Source of the DNA: Pleodorina starrii
Lineage: Eukaryota; Chlorophyta; Chlorophyceae; Chlamydomonadales; Volvocaceae
Direction of reading: 5' to 3'
DNA length: 64,000 bases
Assembly (NCBI GenBank): GCA_030267565.1
Contig: BRXU01000011.1
Location: forward strand, 124,001 to 188,000
Shown here: positions 24,384 through 35,412 of the stretch, one piece after another
How positions within the stretch are numbered: position 1 is the stretch's first letter
Layout: every line of letters starts with the position of its first letter
The notes under the pieces: generated by a model
The model's database searches: none
Told to the model about the DNA's origin: nothing
Seen by the model: only the letters and a program-made list of their open reading frames with translations
Made by a program: the position numbers and the translations under genes

Positions 24384-26845
24384 GCTTTGTGATGAAATTG
24401 TTGATTATACGTTGTTCGCCTTCACGAGCAGCTTTAGGCCAATAAGAACCTATTAGTCAGGTATAGGAACGGGAACCTAGAAGAGCTACGAGATGTTGTA
24501 ATTTAGAAGAGAAAATTATTCGCATTCAGAATCATATGCTTGAGTTTGGTATGTTCTGTGTCTTGGAATCCAAGTGTCGAACGTGCGGCCGAGGGCAGCG
24601 TACGGTACAGCAGGGCGGGCCGATGAAGGCAGAGTGGATACAGAACGTTGCCTCTACCCTCGTGTTTGTGCTCAACCCGGTCACATTTCGGTGGAAATGG
24701 ATGAGCACACAGGCGCAAACCGCACCCGACACTGTCGCGGCCGAACCTCGCTCCCCCCTCCCTGGGCCGGCCCAACGTCCGCGGGTGGCTCATGGGGCAG
24801 GACCTGGGGCAGGGCCTTGGGTAGGACCTGGGGTGGGACCTGGGGCAAGACGACCTGGAGGCAGGGCCTGGGGCAGGACCTGGGGTAGGGCCTGGGGCAG
24901 GGCCTCTGGGGTAGGGCCTCTGGGGTAGGACCTGGGATAAGACTGGGGCAGGACCTGGGGTCTGGGACTGGGGTAGGACCTTGGGCAGGGCCTGGGGCAA
25001 GACCTCAGAAGCAGGACCTGGGGCATGGCCTGGGGTCTGGGACAGGACCTGGGTTAGGGCCTGGAGTAGGGCCTGGGGTACGGCGTGGGGCAGGGCCTCT
25101 GGGGTAGGGCCTGGAGTTGGGCCTGGGGTACGGCGTGGGGCAGGGCCTGGGGCAGAGGCTGGAGTCTGGGACTGGGGTAGGGCCTTGGGTAGGACCTGGG
25201 GTAGGGCCTGGGGCAGAGCCTGAGGTCTGGGACTGGGGCAGGACCTGTGGTAGGACCTGGGGCAGGGCATGCGGGCCAGAACCCCCCTGGCGTCACCTTC
25301 CTAACACGGGCCGTACATGGAGTCCACTATAAAGCCCGCAGCATGGACCTGCAGCAGCCAGCCAAAGCGAGGGCCCCCGCCCCTGTAGCATGTGACGCCT
25401 GCTTCACATTCCACACTACCAGTCGCGTACAGAGAAATGCACGAGACGAGAAAAGCGTGTCCCACCATCACGAGAGCAAGCCTTTGCCACAGAAAAAATG
25501 CGCTGCACTGCCATCATCGGCGGCGGCTCCTATTCCATGCTCCTATTCCTACTCCCAACACCGGTCATCATACCGGTTTACACGCAGACACATGTACCTC
25601 CTGGAGGCAGTGAACACGGCCGCCCCCGCACGCTTGCAGAGACTGCGGACCTGAGCTGCCGACCTGTGGACCCGAATGGTCCCGGCGAGCACGACTGTGT
25701 TGGTAGAGTATGACATTATCGTTCTTGTGCAATACTGTAAGCCTATGCAGAAGCAACCGGCCCTGTCACATGAGCCCGTTCGTTGCGCACCGAACCCCCG
25801 ACCAACCATACGTGAATGGTGATCGCCATCCCTGATCGCCAAACAGTGATTGCCGACCCCGCACCCGCACAAAGCGCACCCGTAACAGTGGTGCACTGTC
25901 GAGCGGTCAGCGAGCTGCAGGACCAGGCGCACGCTTAACCGCCCAAAGCGATGACATCATTGCACGGCGAAGCCTTGGTGTTCCGCAAGGTAAGCTACGC
26001 ATGTATATCACCCCGCATTGGCTCCGTCCCTTCGCTGCGGTATCTTCTTCATTTAACCCCGCATTTGCGCCAATTCCGCGAATCCGTCAGTGATGATCAT
26101 TCTTCGCCCTCTCACATCGAACGCCCCCCTCCCTTGCATTGCAGTCAATTTCGCCACCGGGCGACCTGCAAAGCCGCCCCCTGCAGGTCGGAAGGGCACA
26201 GCACAGCAGATACGGTTCAAATGGTGTCTGTCGGTGGCACCATCCTGGCGCGGGGGAAGCTGAAGCAAATGCGGTGCAGTCGCCGTGGGAGGCCGCGAAA
26301 AAACTGGGCGGCAATGGCGGTGCATGTTTTACCTCGTGTGCCGGGAAAGTCAAACACTGACGAGACAACCAATGCAATACGGCAGCGAATCAAGAACTTC
26401 GCGCGAAGAGTCCTCACGCACCTGCTTATTGTGGAGCTTGGGGGCCCGCAGAGGGCGGCTGTGCGACCGGCGCAGGAACGGGTTCCACTCTGCTGGCCCC
26501 TTCTTTCCTCCTCGGGCGGCGGTAGTCATGTTGTGGTGTCATGTATAGGCGTATAGCAGCGTTAACCCCATGCAATCCATGGGCGCATTATCATCGTCAT
26601 CAGGGTAATCAAATGGTTCTTGCGGACCGCGTTGCAGCGGGTGGTGGCGGCCCGGTAACCTCAACCCTCGGTGGGGTTGCGAGCGCATGAGAACGCCGTT
26701 TGTAGAGCACAGCCGCAGCCAGCCCTGTCCCATCCACCCATAGCCTCAAGCGAACATGTGGGCCGAACCGGGTGCCGCCCAGATAGCCAGCCGGGTCGCA
26801 CGAATTCCCGCGCAACACACCGCCCCTTGCAGGACTGTGCCTCGA
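24384..26845. other. Intergenic region between the FAD monooxygenase and the glycosyltransferase
   Basis: It contains the monooxygenase 5' flank, a minisatellite at 24790-25270, and lower-GC sequence from 25270 to 26840. The longest uninterrupted frame there (25951-26556, + strand, 201 codons) has no recognisable motif and no supporting splice or codon signal, so I do not call it a gene. Confidence 0.5.
24790..25270. repeat. 12-bp CCTGGGGYAGGR minisatellite
   Basis: About 40 degenerate copies of a 12-bp G-rich unit, with 14-bp variants carrying an extra CT. It sits roughly 400-900 bp upstream of the FAD monooxygenase ATG. Confidence 0.92.
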
Positions 26846-29800
26846 TTAGAGCCAGGGCAGGCTGGCACGGCAGTTGCGGAACTGCGCCCCCACGGCGGGC
26901 TCGTAGCGGCCCGAGGCCATCGCGCCCAGCGCCTCGTCGCTGGTGACCAGCGAGTGGGCCTTATGCAGCATGAACTTGGTGGTGTTGATGCCCCGGTAGT
27001 ACACGATCTGCGGCGCGGGCGCGCAGGGAGAAGGGCAAGTGGGGGGAGTGCGCGGATCGAGGCCATCAGGGACCGGACTGGATTGGACAGGACCGGACAG
27101 GACGGCAACACAGGGCATGACAATACGGACACGCCGGACATCTCGGCAAACACCGCCCCCATTGCACCACATCCCCTTTGCCCGTCAACACCCGCCAAAT
27201 GAACACCAGCTAACACGGATTGTTACGCCGCAGATGGCGGAGGTCAGGGAGCTCACGAAGCCTTGAAGCTGCGGACGAGCGTCCCGGCAGCAATGCGCTG
27301 CGTCCGCCTACGGTGCCGTACCTGCTGAAGGGCCTGGACGCGGTTGCTGCCGGCGGCCACGCGGCCCGTGGCGATGGACGCCGCAGCCGACAGCCGGTGC
27401 GGCTGGTGCACCAGCCACGCGTCCGGCAGCGCCGCGAACGAGGTATTGGTGTAGGCCAGGGAGGCTACCTGCGTCACCTTGTCCCGGAAGCAGCCCCGAA
27501 ACCGAATGTCGTACGGCATCCGGGTGTACCGCTCCCTGTAGCAAAGAAAACGACACCCACAACAGGGCACCACGACGAAAGAACGAAACATGACGGCACG
27601 ACATTACGGCCATGTGGGTCGGAGGACTGTGCGCGCACCGGCCCGCGTTTGCGGCGTTCACCGACGCTGCGGTCTGCTACGCGGCCGATGTGCACCGGTC
27701 ACGAGCTCGCCGGCTGATTGCGGGGCGCTCACTCACTCGCTAGCTCACCTCGAGGTGATACCCCAGGGCTCGTACCCGCGCGCGTAGCGCACTCTGTACG
27801 GCTGGTCGGCACCCAACCACCTGCGAGCAAGGCACACCACCAACACCCACCAACCGTCACCGCCTGCCTGGCGCACGTGCGGCGCGTCGCCGCCGCTGGT
27901 GGCGACTGCATGGCACCACGCGCACCCGCGGGCAATGGGCCGGCAGAGGCCGGCACCGCGCGTCTCCCGGAGGCCCCTGGAGGCCTGCAGTGTCTCTCAC
28001 CGTCTGTAGTCGGTCGCGTTGTGGCCCTGCGGAAAGATGTCCTCCGAAAATGTTCGCAGGTGGCGGCTCTGCCACAGCATCGAGACCCGCTGCTTGTCGC
28101 CTGCGGCGGACCGGGACTCCATCAGTGGTCAAGAAGGCAGCCGCCGCATGTGGTCGGCCACGGCAGGAAGCCACTGATCGCCGGGCCGGTCCGGTGCGCC
28201 CGCAGGCATTGCCCCCATTACCCTGCTGCTCCTAGAGAGGCCTCTTGGGTGCTAGCAACGCACTTTGGAGCATCCCTGACATGAACTTCGGTGACTATGG
28301 GGCGGATGAAGGGACAGCGCCAATCCGGTGAGGCGGAGCCGACGGCGGAACCAGAGCGGGCGGCCAACCCACCTGCGGTCTCGTCAGCACTGCAGACTAC
28401 TATTTATTGCCAACCCACCTTTGACGGCCGACAGCACGGTGTTGTGCGCGTCCTCCGGTGTCAGGTGGGTCTCCGCCTCCCACGCCGGCAGGACCCAAAA
28501 GGTCGTCGCCGCCCGCTGCAGCGCCTCGATCCTGGTCGGCACGCGCACGCGCGCGCAAGGAAAGGCGGAAGACAGCCGCACAGCCGTAAGGCCCAGGTTC
28601 CAAACGCCCGATCCGATCTGTGGGGCATGGCTGGCCGCACTTGCACGTCTCAGCGCGTGCGCAGCTAGAGGGCAGCTAGAAACGCTTGGCTCGGCGTTGG
28701 AAATGTAAAGCCGCAGGCGGGGCTTGGTGCCCTACGTGCGACCCAGATTGTGCGACCCAGATCGCCGCATCTTCATAGCCCCGCACAGCGCACAACCCAG
28801 ATCGCCGCATCTTCATAGCCCTGCACAGCGCACAGAAGACGACACCCCCGCGCTGGTCGATCCACCCCTATCGTACCTGTTTGGGTCAGCCAGGATGCGC
28901 TTGAGCGAGTCGCTGACCGCGAGGTCGACGTCAATCATGGCCACCAGGGGCGTGCGGATGGCCAGGAGCGCGGCGTTGCGCAGCGCGTTGATGGGCACCA
29001 GGGAGGCCACCGCGCGGTCGGCCGTGATCTCCGTCAGCAGCAGCAGTCGGAGGCTGCAGGCGTCCGGGTTGGTCTCCAGCCGAGTAAACAGCTCCTGCGC
29101 GGGGAATCCCGGTGCGCGAGGAGGGGGGTCAAAGGTGGCGGCAGGAAGAGAGATGCTGACGGGCAAGACCAGTGGCGCGGCGTCGTGATTTTGTGCTAAA
29201 ATAGAGTATTTCGTTGCAAAGCGCTGGGTAGCGTAATCTAGTAGGGTGGCAAGTGATGCCTTGCACACGTGTATGGCCGTGTCTTAGTGCTGTAATCTTT
29301 GAGGGTGGGGAGGCGGTGTGGAACCCGTACCCGCCCCAGATTCACCCCTTCGGGTACCTGCAAGGTAGCTTTGTTCTCCTGAATCAGCAAGATGTTACGG
29401 TTGATTAGAAAAGTGCCCTGGGTCTGCACCAGGGGTAAGTAAACCGCCGCCGAAACCGAGCTCCCCGGAAGCATTTGACACTGCGCGCCAGTTAGCGGTC
29501 AAGTTGTCAGGGTTGTCGATGGCGGCATAACTCGTCCCTGGTTCCAGCCTTACGAGCGACTCCAAGTGGTTCAGCCGGTCCATGGTAGCCGTGCTGAAGA
29601 CCGTCAACGGGAACCTCCAGCTTTTTGCTGATCGCCACACGTGCGAGATGTTGAGGCTGTAATAACAGGGTTGTGTCATCGCATACTTGCAACGCGTTGA
29701 AGAAGAGCTGTGTAACTGCCGTTTAAATACCTTACGGGCCAGCTGGACATGAACGATTTAAATGTTGTTGGCGTCGAATTGTAGGGAGCATTGAAGCATC

Positions 29801-29951
29801 TCTGAACCAGCTCAACATCGTTCACTTGGCCTGCTGAGTCAGGTAGTGCAGTAGCAGCTATGAAGCAAGCCAACAGTGCTGACGCTAAAGCGCCAAGATG
29901 TAGCAAGGGCCTCCGTTTATATTTTACATGGCCAGGGGTGGATTCGGACAT
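26846..29951 (-). CDS. Family 49 (LARGE-like) glycosyltransferase, 9 exons, 441 aa
   Basis: Predicted Golgi type II membrane glycosyltransferase; donor and acceptor unknown in algae (animal relatives transfer GlcA). Exons: 29951-29731, 29656-29554, 29480-29358, 29094-28877, 28531-28419, 28100-28001, 27820-27749, 27535-27322, 27007-26846; phases all agree. A signal anchor spans residues about 14-34 (LLHLGALASALLACFIAATA). Then come MDRLNHLESL and SAAVYLPL, a short NALRN segment and the DVD metal-binding motif (residues 204-206). Further signatures are FWVLPAWEAE, FPQGHNATDYRRWLG, RYARGYEPWGI, RFRGCFRDKVTQ and WLVHQPHR. It ends NCRASLPWL before TAA. This is the only complete copy: exons 1-5 lie inside the first 7.2-kb repeat unit, and the breakpoint at 28183 falls in intron 5. 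The stop of the vasohibin gene lies only 236 bp upstream. Confidence 0.88.
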
Positions 29952-30187
29952 GTCTCGTCACGATGGTAGCGCCTGGTTTATGTTTCTGCAATGAATAGCC
30001 CACACCATATAAATCCCAGGGCTGCAACACGGGGAGCCATGCACATAATCTCACAAGGCATATGCAGAAACACATGGTAATTAATATTAGCCAATTCATC
30101 GTACGGCGAAAGCCGTTAGCACAGTTAGGACGAAGCCGAGACGATCGCACGTTTGCATGCATATGGTCACATTCTGCATGATTTTCG
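29952..30187 (-). promoter_or_regulatory. Short vasohibin-glycosyltransferase intergenic region with TATA-like box
   Basis: Only 236 bp separate the vasohibin stop from the glycosyltransferase ATG on the same strand. It must hold the vasohibin 3' UTR and the glycosyltransferase promoter. A TATA-like ATTTATAT on the - strand (30007-30014) lies about 56 bp before the ATG. The same region recurs in units B and C. Confidence 0.4.
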
Positions 30188-33100
30188 CTAATCATCACCC
30201 TCGCTCAAATAGTCAGCCTCGTCGCTGTCGCTATCTTCCTCCTCGTCATCCTCCTCGTAACGCGACGCAGCCACCGTCCCCGTCCCGCCCCCGCCGCTCC
30301 GCTCCTCCGCCCTGACCTGCTCCCGCAGCAACCGCGCCTGCTCCCTTGCACTGGCGCCCCGACGCGAGCCCGACACACTCGCTGCCGCCGCTGCCGCGGC
30401 GGCCACCGACGCCACACTGCCCGGATCCGAGGAGCGGCGGGGCCGTGCATGCCGCTTGAACCCTCGCGACTGTTGGCTCACCAGCTCCCGTTCCGCCGAG
30501 CGCTGGGATCCCTCTCCATCGCCACCCCTGACGGCGCCGCCGTCACTGCGGCTGGTGACGGCCGCGCCTCCGCCATCGCTGGCACTCGCCTCCTGTTAGG
30601 CCCCGCCGCCAGTGCTGCCGCCGTCGCCACCGCTGCTGCTGCCCTTCCCTCCTGTTGTCGCGTCGCCGCCAGGCGTGGCAACGTGGCCGCTGCCTACGGC
30701 CGCCCCATCCGCGGCGACGATCTCGGCGCCAATCTCGCTGGGACCCGATGCGGCAGCTGTAGCAGCAGCGCAAGAGTGAGCGCTGCTAGCGGCTGCTGCT
30801 GCAGGGCTCTGGCCACTGGGGCTGATGGGGGAGGACGACTTGGCCGCGGAAAGGGGGGCCGGAACTGAGGCTCTGAGCGGAGAGCAGACCGGAGCAGCAG
30901 CGGCGGCGGCGGCTGGCGTGCGCGACGGCGTGAGGGGCCGCCGCGGCAGCGGCGCCGGCGGCGGCAGCGGCACAGGTGGCGGCCGCCGACGTGCTGGCGA
31001 TACGGATTTGGCGCACCTGCGGCGAACCAGAACCAGCGGCCCGCCCCCTAAAGCAAAAGCGTCCGAGCACTTTCGCAAATGCGTCATGTAAGCAGCGTGG
31101 ATCTCGTCGATGCACAGCCGCGCGGACGTCCCCGGGCGACCAGGCTGCCACCGTAGCCGCGGCGCGTGTGATGAAACTCAGCAGCCCTTAATGCGCCATC
31201 CCATGCCGCATCAGCCCATGTGCGCCCCATGCGCCCCAAGGGCTGATTACCAACACGTATGCCGCACGACACGCCCCCGAAAGCCTCTGACACGCGCCGC
31301 GGCCGTATACGATAACCCACCGCACGCCCAACACGCTCACCTGGCAGCTGAGGCGGCTGCGAACACCCCCGGGGCAGTCGACGGTGCTGGCGCGCCCCCC
31401 GCGGCCTGACCCTGGCCCTGGCCCTGCCGTTGCTGCTGGTCTGCGGGGCCCCCCAGGCTGCCCTCCGATGCCGGCTTCCCGCCCATCGCCCGGAACTTCC
31501 CAGCCAGCTTACGCGCCTGGCCTGCAAGGACACGATAAAGAAGAAAAACAAGAAGAAAATGAAGAAGAAGCAGAAGAAGAAGCAGAAGAAGAAGCGTCAG
31601 CAACCGAGGCGGACGGGGCGGCGGCGGCGGCTCGTGCCGCGGTTCCAAAGGCCGAAGACCCCAACGCCCAACCCCAGCGGCGACGCCACTTGAGCCACTA
31701 CGGGTGGGGTAAGGAAACACAGAGTAAGGTGGGGACAACGAGTGCAGCGACGCCTTTCACCTACGCACATCCGCCCCGAGCTGCCCCTCCCCTCATACAC
31801 ACACAGACAAGCCCCGAGCCCCCACGCTCAAACGAGACCCCCCCCCCACCCGCGAACTTGTCCAGGGCTGCGCGGTGGGACGCCCAGGACTTGCGACCCG
31901 CCAGCGACAGACTGAGGTAGCGCCAGCAGACGGGGCCCGGGTAGTAGGTGTCGTGCTCCAGGGGCAGACCCACGTACACCTGCGGGAGAGAGAGAGGGAG
32001 AGGGAGAGAGAGGGAGAGGCCGCAGCGGGAAGGGGGAGAGGGGATGGAGAGGGAAGTGTGGGACGGGTACTGGTTGCTGCAACCAGCCGCGGCGGGGGAA
32101 GGGGGGCAGAGGGCGCAGGTGGGGCTGGTAGCACCCGGCAGGGCAGGGCAGGGCAGGCGGCGTGAGCAGAAGCGAGGTGGTGGGGCACTGAGCAGGGCGG
32201 ACCCCCCGGTGGTCCGGACAGGCTGTCAACTCGCACGCAAGGCTGGGCGCGCCAACGGCACCAGCCCTAGGGATCTGGACCACCCGGATTGCTGTGTGGC
32301 AGGATTTCGTCGACGCACCCGGACGAGCGAGTGCCACCAACGTTCGTACGATTTCTTGTACTCCGAAACCAGATCTGCATGTTGGAGGGGGGGAAAGAGG
32401 ATTGGAGGGCCAAAAAGGGGGCCCAGGACGGAAAGCATGCGGTCACCAGGACGCGGCGATGTGGCGATGTCATTTTCAAGAGTCGGGGCGCTGCCGCCAG
32501 GATGCAAGCCATGAAACAGTCCTGTGCCGGCAATCCAGGCGCCACCGCTGCATGCGTCGGCACCCGTGTCTGAGCCCCGTATCCCAGCCCGCAACCGTGC
32601 CGTACCCGCCAGGCTGTCGTACACCAAGTCCTTATCCATCAGCTCTGGCCGGCGGCTGAGCCCCAGCGCCCCCCACTTGCGGCTGGGGGAGTGAAACACC
32701 GCAAGCACGATATGCCTGGGGGTTTGGAGGGTAATTAAAACGGCGGGGGCGGGGTTCGGTAGTCCAGGGGAGGGACGGAGAAAATGGCGGTGGACATGGG
32801 AGGCGCGAGGGGAGCATGGGCGCGGGAGGGGGGGGCGATTCCTTGGGGACGATGCCAACCCTGCCGTACAGGTGAGGTACGGCAGGGTGCCTCACACACA
32901 CAAACACACACCTGCACACATACATGCGCTCTGCCCCATTGCGCGACACAATGGTGGTGGACGGTGGCGGCAGCTGTTAAGAAAAGAGCACGCGTTACGC
33001 CAGCTTACGCGACCCGACCCGTGGGTCGCGACCCGACCCACCCCACCCCAACCCCCCCGACCCGACCCGTGGGTCGCGGCCCTAAGAACCCTGCTCCGCA

Positions 33101-34522
33101 CCTGTACGTCTGCCCCTGCACGGTGCTCTTGAAGGCCAGCGGCAATCGGTCCAGCTCCGTCCAACCGGCTGTCAGCAGCGCTCCCAGGAACACAGCCTGG
33201 CGGGGGGCCGACCGCCCCCGCGGATGGGGAGGGTGGAACCCGGGCGGGATGGGGGAGAGGGGAGCTGGGGACCACCGGTACATCGATCGGCCGCGATACG
33301 ATACGTTCGCCGGGCCGCAGTCAGACTGATTCGAATCGCCCTCGATCTTCGGCCCCATGGCAACGCCCCATGGCAAGTTACGCGAATGCAGCCCTCTTAA
33401 CTCACTAAAAGTAAGCACCCCACCTCAACCCCAACCCCACCCCACCTCACCTCGAGACACTTGATGGGCAGCGCCGCCCGCAGCGCCTCCCGTGCGGTTT
33501 CCATGATGCGGGAGAAGGGCCGCGACTTGGAGACGTTGTAGTAGTAGCCCGGCGTGTGGTTGTACTGCAGGGAGTTGATCACGTGCTGCGACAAGGAGCG
33601 AGCGAGCGGGCGAGCAGGAGCGAGCGGCCACTAGTGCTTAGCAGGTGGCCCCACCCTCACCGCCTCCCCCTGACCGCTCTTCTACGGTTTTACATTCAAC
33701 ACGGGTTAGGAGCCCACCAGCCCCCCGGGTTGTTTCCTTGCCAGGCCTCGATCCGATAGATCAGGGTCTTCTGCAACAATCGCAAACTGTCCGGCAAAGG
33801 CAGGGACAGCGGCTCCTACCAATGCGAATGTCGTCTCGGTTACTTCTCTGGGTTTCTTTAGGGTTTTCGCCCTTCTCCTTAAGACGTTAAGCGCCCCCCA
33901 CCTGCACCGCTTGGAGCCGCTGCTGCGGGCCGCCCGGCTTGCCGTCGCCGCCCTTGCCGCCCTCTATGAGGCCGCGCGGCACAACCGGACGAGGCGGCGG
34001 CCCCAGGCCCAGATGCGACAGCTCCGCCTCGCTGCACTCCTTGATCAGGCGTTCCTGGGGATCGCAAGAGCGAGTAGGGATGGATGGATGGATGGATGGA
34101 TGGATGGATGTGTGGGTGGTTGAATGGCTAGGGTGTCATTGCCGCATGGGACGCGGGAGTGTGTTAGCGAAGTGTGTTAGCGAGCAGTGTGCTCCGTATG
34201 GTTCGTGCAGTGCGCAGCGTGTTATGGCGTGTGCAGGCGTGCCTGCGCTCGGGGCCTACGCGGGAGGAATGTACGGGAGGGAGTGTACGGTGGCGAGAGT
34301 ACGGTCCCCACAGAAAGCATGCGGGTGCAGGGAGTTGCGGACCTCGACCACGCGGGTTAAGTGATACCGCCCGCGCGTTTGAGTTTTGTAGCCAGCGACG
34401 TCAACCGACCACGAGCGAGGGGCAACGAGCTCATGACTCACCGCCTCTGGAATTTTTTCGTCAGGTAGGGGAAGGCTGTTCAGAAGTCGCTTCAGCTGTA
34501 AGGCTGATGCAGAAAGATCCAT
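30188..34522 (-). CDS. VASH: Vasohibin-like tubulin tyrosine carboxypeptidase, copy A (tail truncated)
   Basis: Vasohibins remove the C-terminal Tyr of alpha-tubulin, normally with the small partner SVBP (not seen here). Exons: 34522-34442, 34054-33902, 33585-33451, 33196-33102, 32715-32606, 32374-32319, 31979-31850, 31521-31341, 31016-30188; all phases agree. Matching segments in vasohibin order are RLQAVQHVINSLQYNHT, SRPFSRIMETAREALRAALP, IKCLE, RLPLAFKSTVQGQTYRHIVL, GALGLSRRPELMDK and EYKKSYERWWH. The catalytic triad is Cys121 (PIKCLE), His156 (RHIVL) and Ser175 (GLSRR). The Cys-His spacing of 35 equals that of human VASH1. Copy A carries TAA at 30598-30596 where copies B and C have CAA, so it would end at residue 453 instead of 589. 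The catalytic core is intact; a low-complexity tail with an acidic C-terminus is lost. The annotated end is the ancestral stop. Confidence 0.92.
34079..34110. repeat. (GGAT)n microsatellite in vasohibin intron 1, copy A
   Basis: A tetranucleotide run in vasohibin intron 1 (34055-34441). The same length occurs in copy B (about 41309-41340); copy C is two repeats (8 bp) shorter (about 48533-48556). Confidence 0.9.
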
Positions 34523-34861
34523 GGCCCTAGGTCAAGGAGGCCGCCGCTCTATCGTTGGCATTACATTTCAGCTACACATGTCGCCGAAGCAAAACACTGA
34601 TGGAGTACGCATCATTTGACCTTGATAAGGGTCCTTCGAATATGTGCCGCAGTAAGGTGAGGACGCGAAAAACATTCAAGGGTTTCAACGACGGAAAAGC
34701 TCCAGCAGCAAGATCGTGCTTTTAGTCTATTTGATACCACATGGCAAGAAGTCCATGTCTTAAGGAGAGTTGCCAAGCATATAAGCAACCATGTTTGTGA
34801 TGATGATGATGATGATGATGATTTACAAGCTTCAGTGAGCTCGTACGGCTCAAACGAACCC
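34523..34861. other. 5' flank of vasohibin copy A
   Basis: No gene recognised. It contains a (GAT)n run near 34798-34822 that is 6 bp longer than in copies B and C, and leads into the palindrome. It presumably holds the promoter; no clear TATA box seen. Confidence 0.4.
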
Positions 34862-35391
34862 GTTCGCTAAGGAAGTGGCTGGTATGTTCGACAAGTTGAA
34901 GGCGGACATGACGGGAGAGATGGTGATCATCATCGAACAGAAGATTGATCAGAAAATGGAGCAGCTATACCGCCCGGGAAAGCTGCTTGTTCGGGCTCCT
35001 CCGGCGATCATTGAACAACTGGCCTCGACATTGGACAAAGCGATTCAGGATACCAGCTGCTTTGGCAAGATACACGTCGACGTCATCCCCCGGCTGGATT
35101 CCCGCGTGGCGCCCAGCCTCTGTAGGCTGGATGGTCGGTGCCGCCGCGCGGGAATCCAGCCGGGGGATGACGTCGACGTGTATCTTGCCAAAGCAGCTGG
35201 TATCCTGAATCGCTTTGTCCAATGTCGAGGCCAGTTGTTCAATGATCGCCGGAGGAGCCCGAACAAGCAGCTTTCCCGGGCGGTATAGCTGCTCCATTTT
35301 CTGATCAATCTTCTGTTCGATGATGATCACCATCTCTCCCGTCATGTCCGCCTTCAACTTGTCGAACATACCAGCCACTTCCTTAGCGAAC
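34862..35391. repeat. 530-bp palindrome A (245-bp arms, 40-bp spacer)
   Basis: Inverted repeat with arms 34862-35106 and 35147-35391, identical by reading, around a 40-bp spacer that itself contains a small AGCC/GGCT stem. Both arms encode, outward to inward, the same segment (for example MFDKLKADMTGEMVIIIEQK), a fragment of the ORF found complete at its 5' end at 49405-50058. It can form a long hairpin in DNA or RNA. Confidence 0.96.
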
Positions 35392-35412
35392 AGTACACAT
35401 TGCTTATCCATA

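Larger units (their letters stand above)
28183..35412. repeat. Tandem repeat unit A (7,230 bp)
   Basis: First of three direct copies. Content left to right: part of glycosyltransferase intron 5, exons 5-1, the complete vasohibin gene, then a 530-bp palindrome. The unit starts at GGGCCGGTCCGG in intron 5. Unit A has private bases at 30069, 30598 and 31319 and two extra GAT triplets near 34800. Confidence 0.97.

Noticed and set aside
25951..26556. 201-codon + strand ORF
   Set aside because: No recognisable domain, no splice or codon-bias support, and a similar-length frame exists on the opposite strand.
34875..35288. Separate + strand genes in each palindrome (137 codons)
   Set aside because: The frame is the left arm read through the spacer into antisense of the right arm; only the - strand ORF at 50058 has a natural start and non-palindromic N-terminus.
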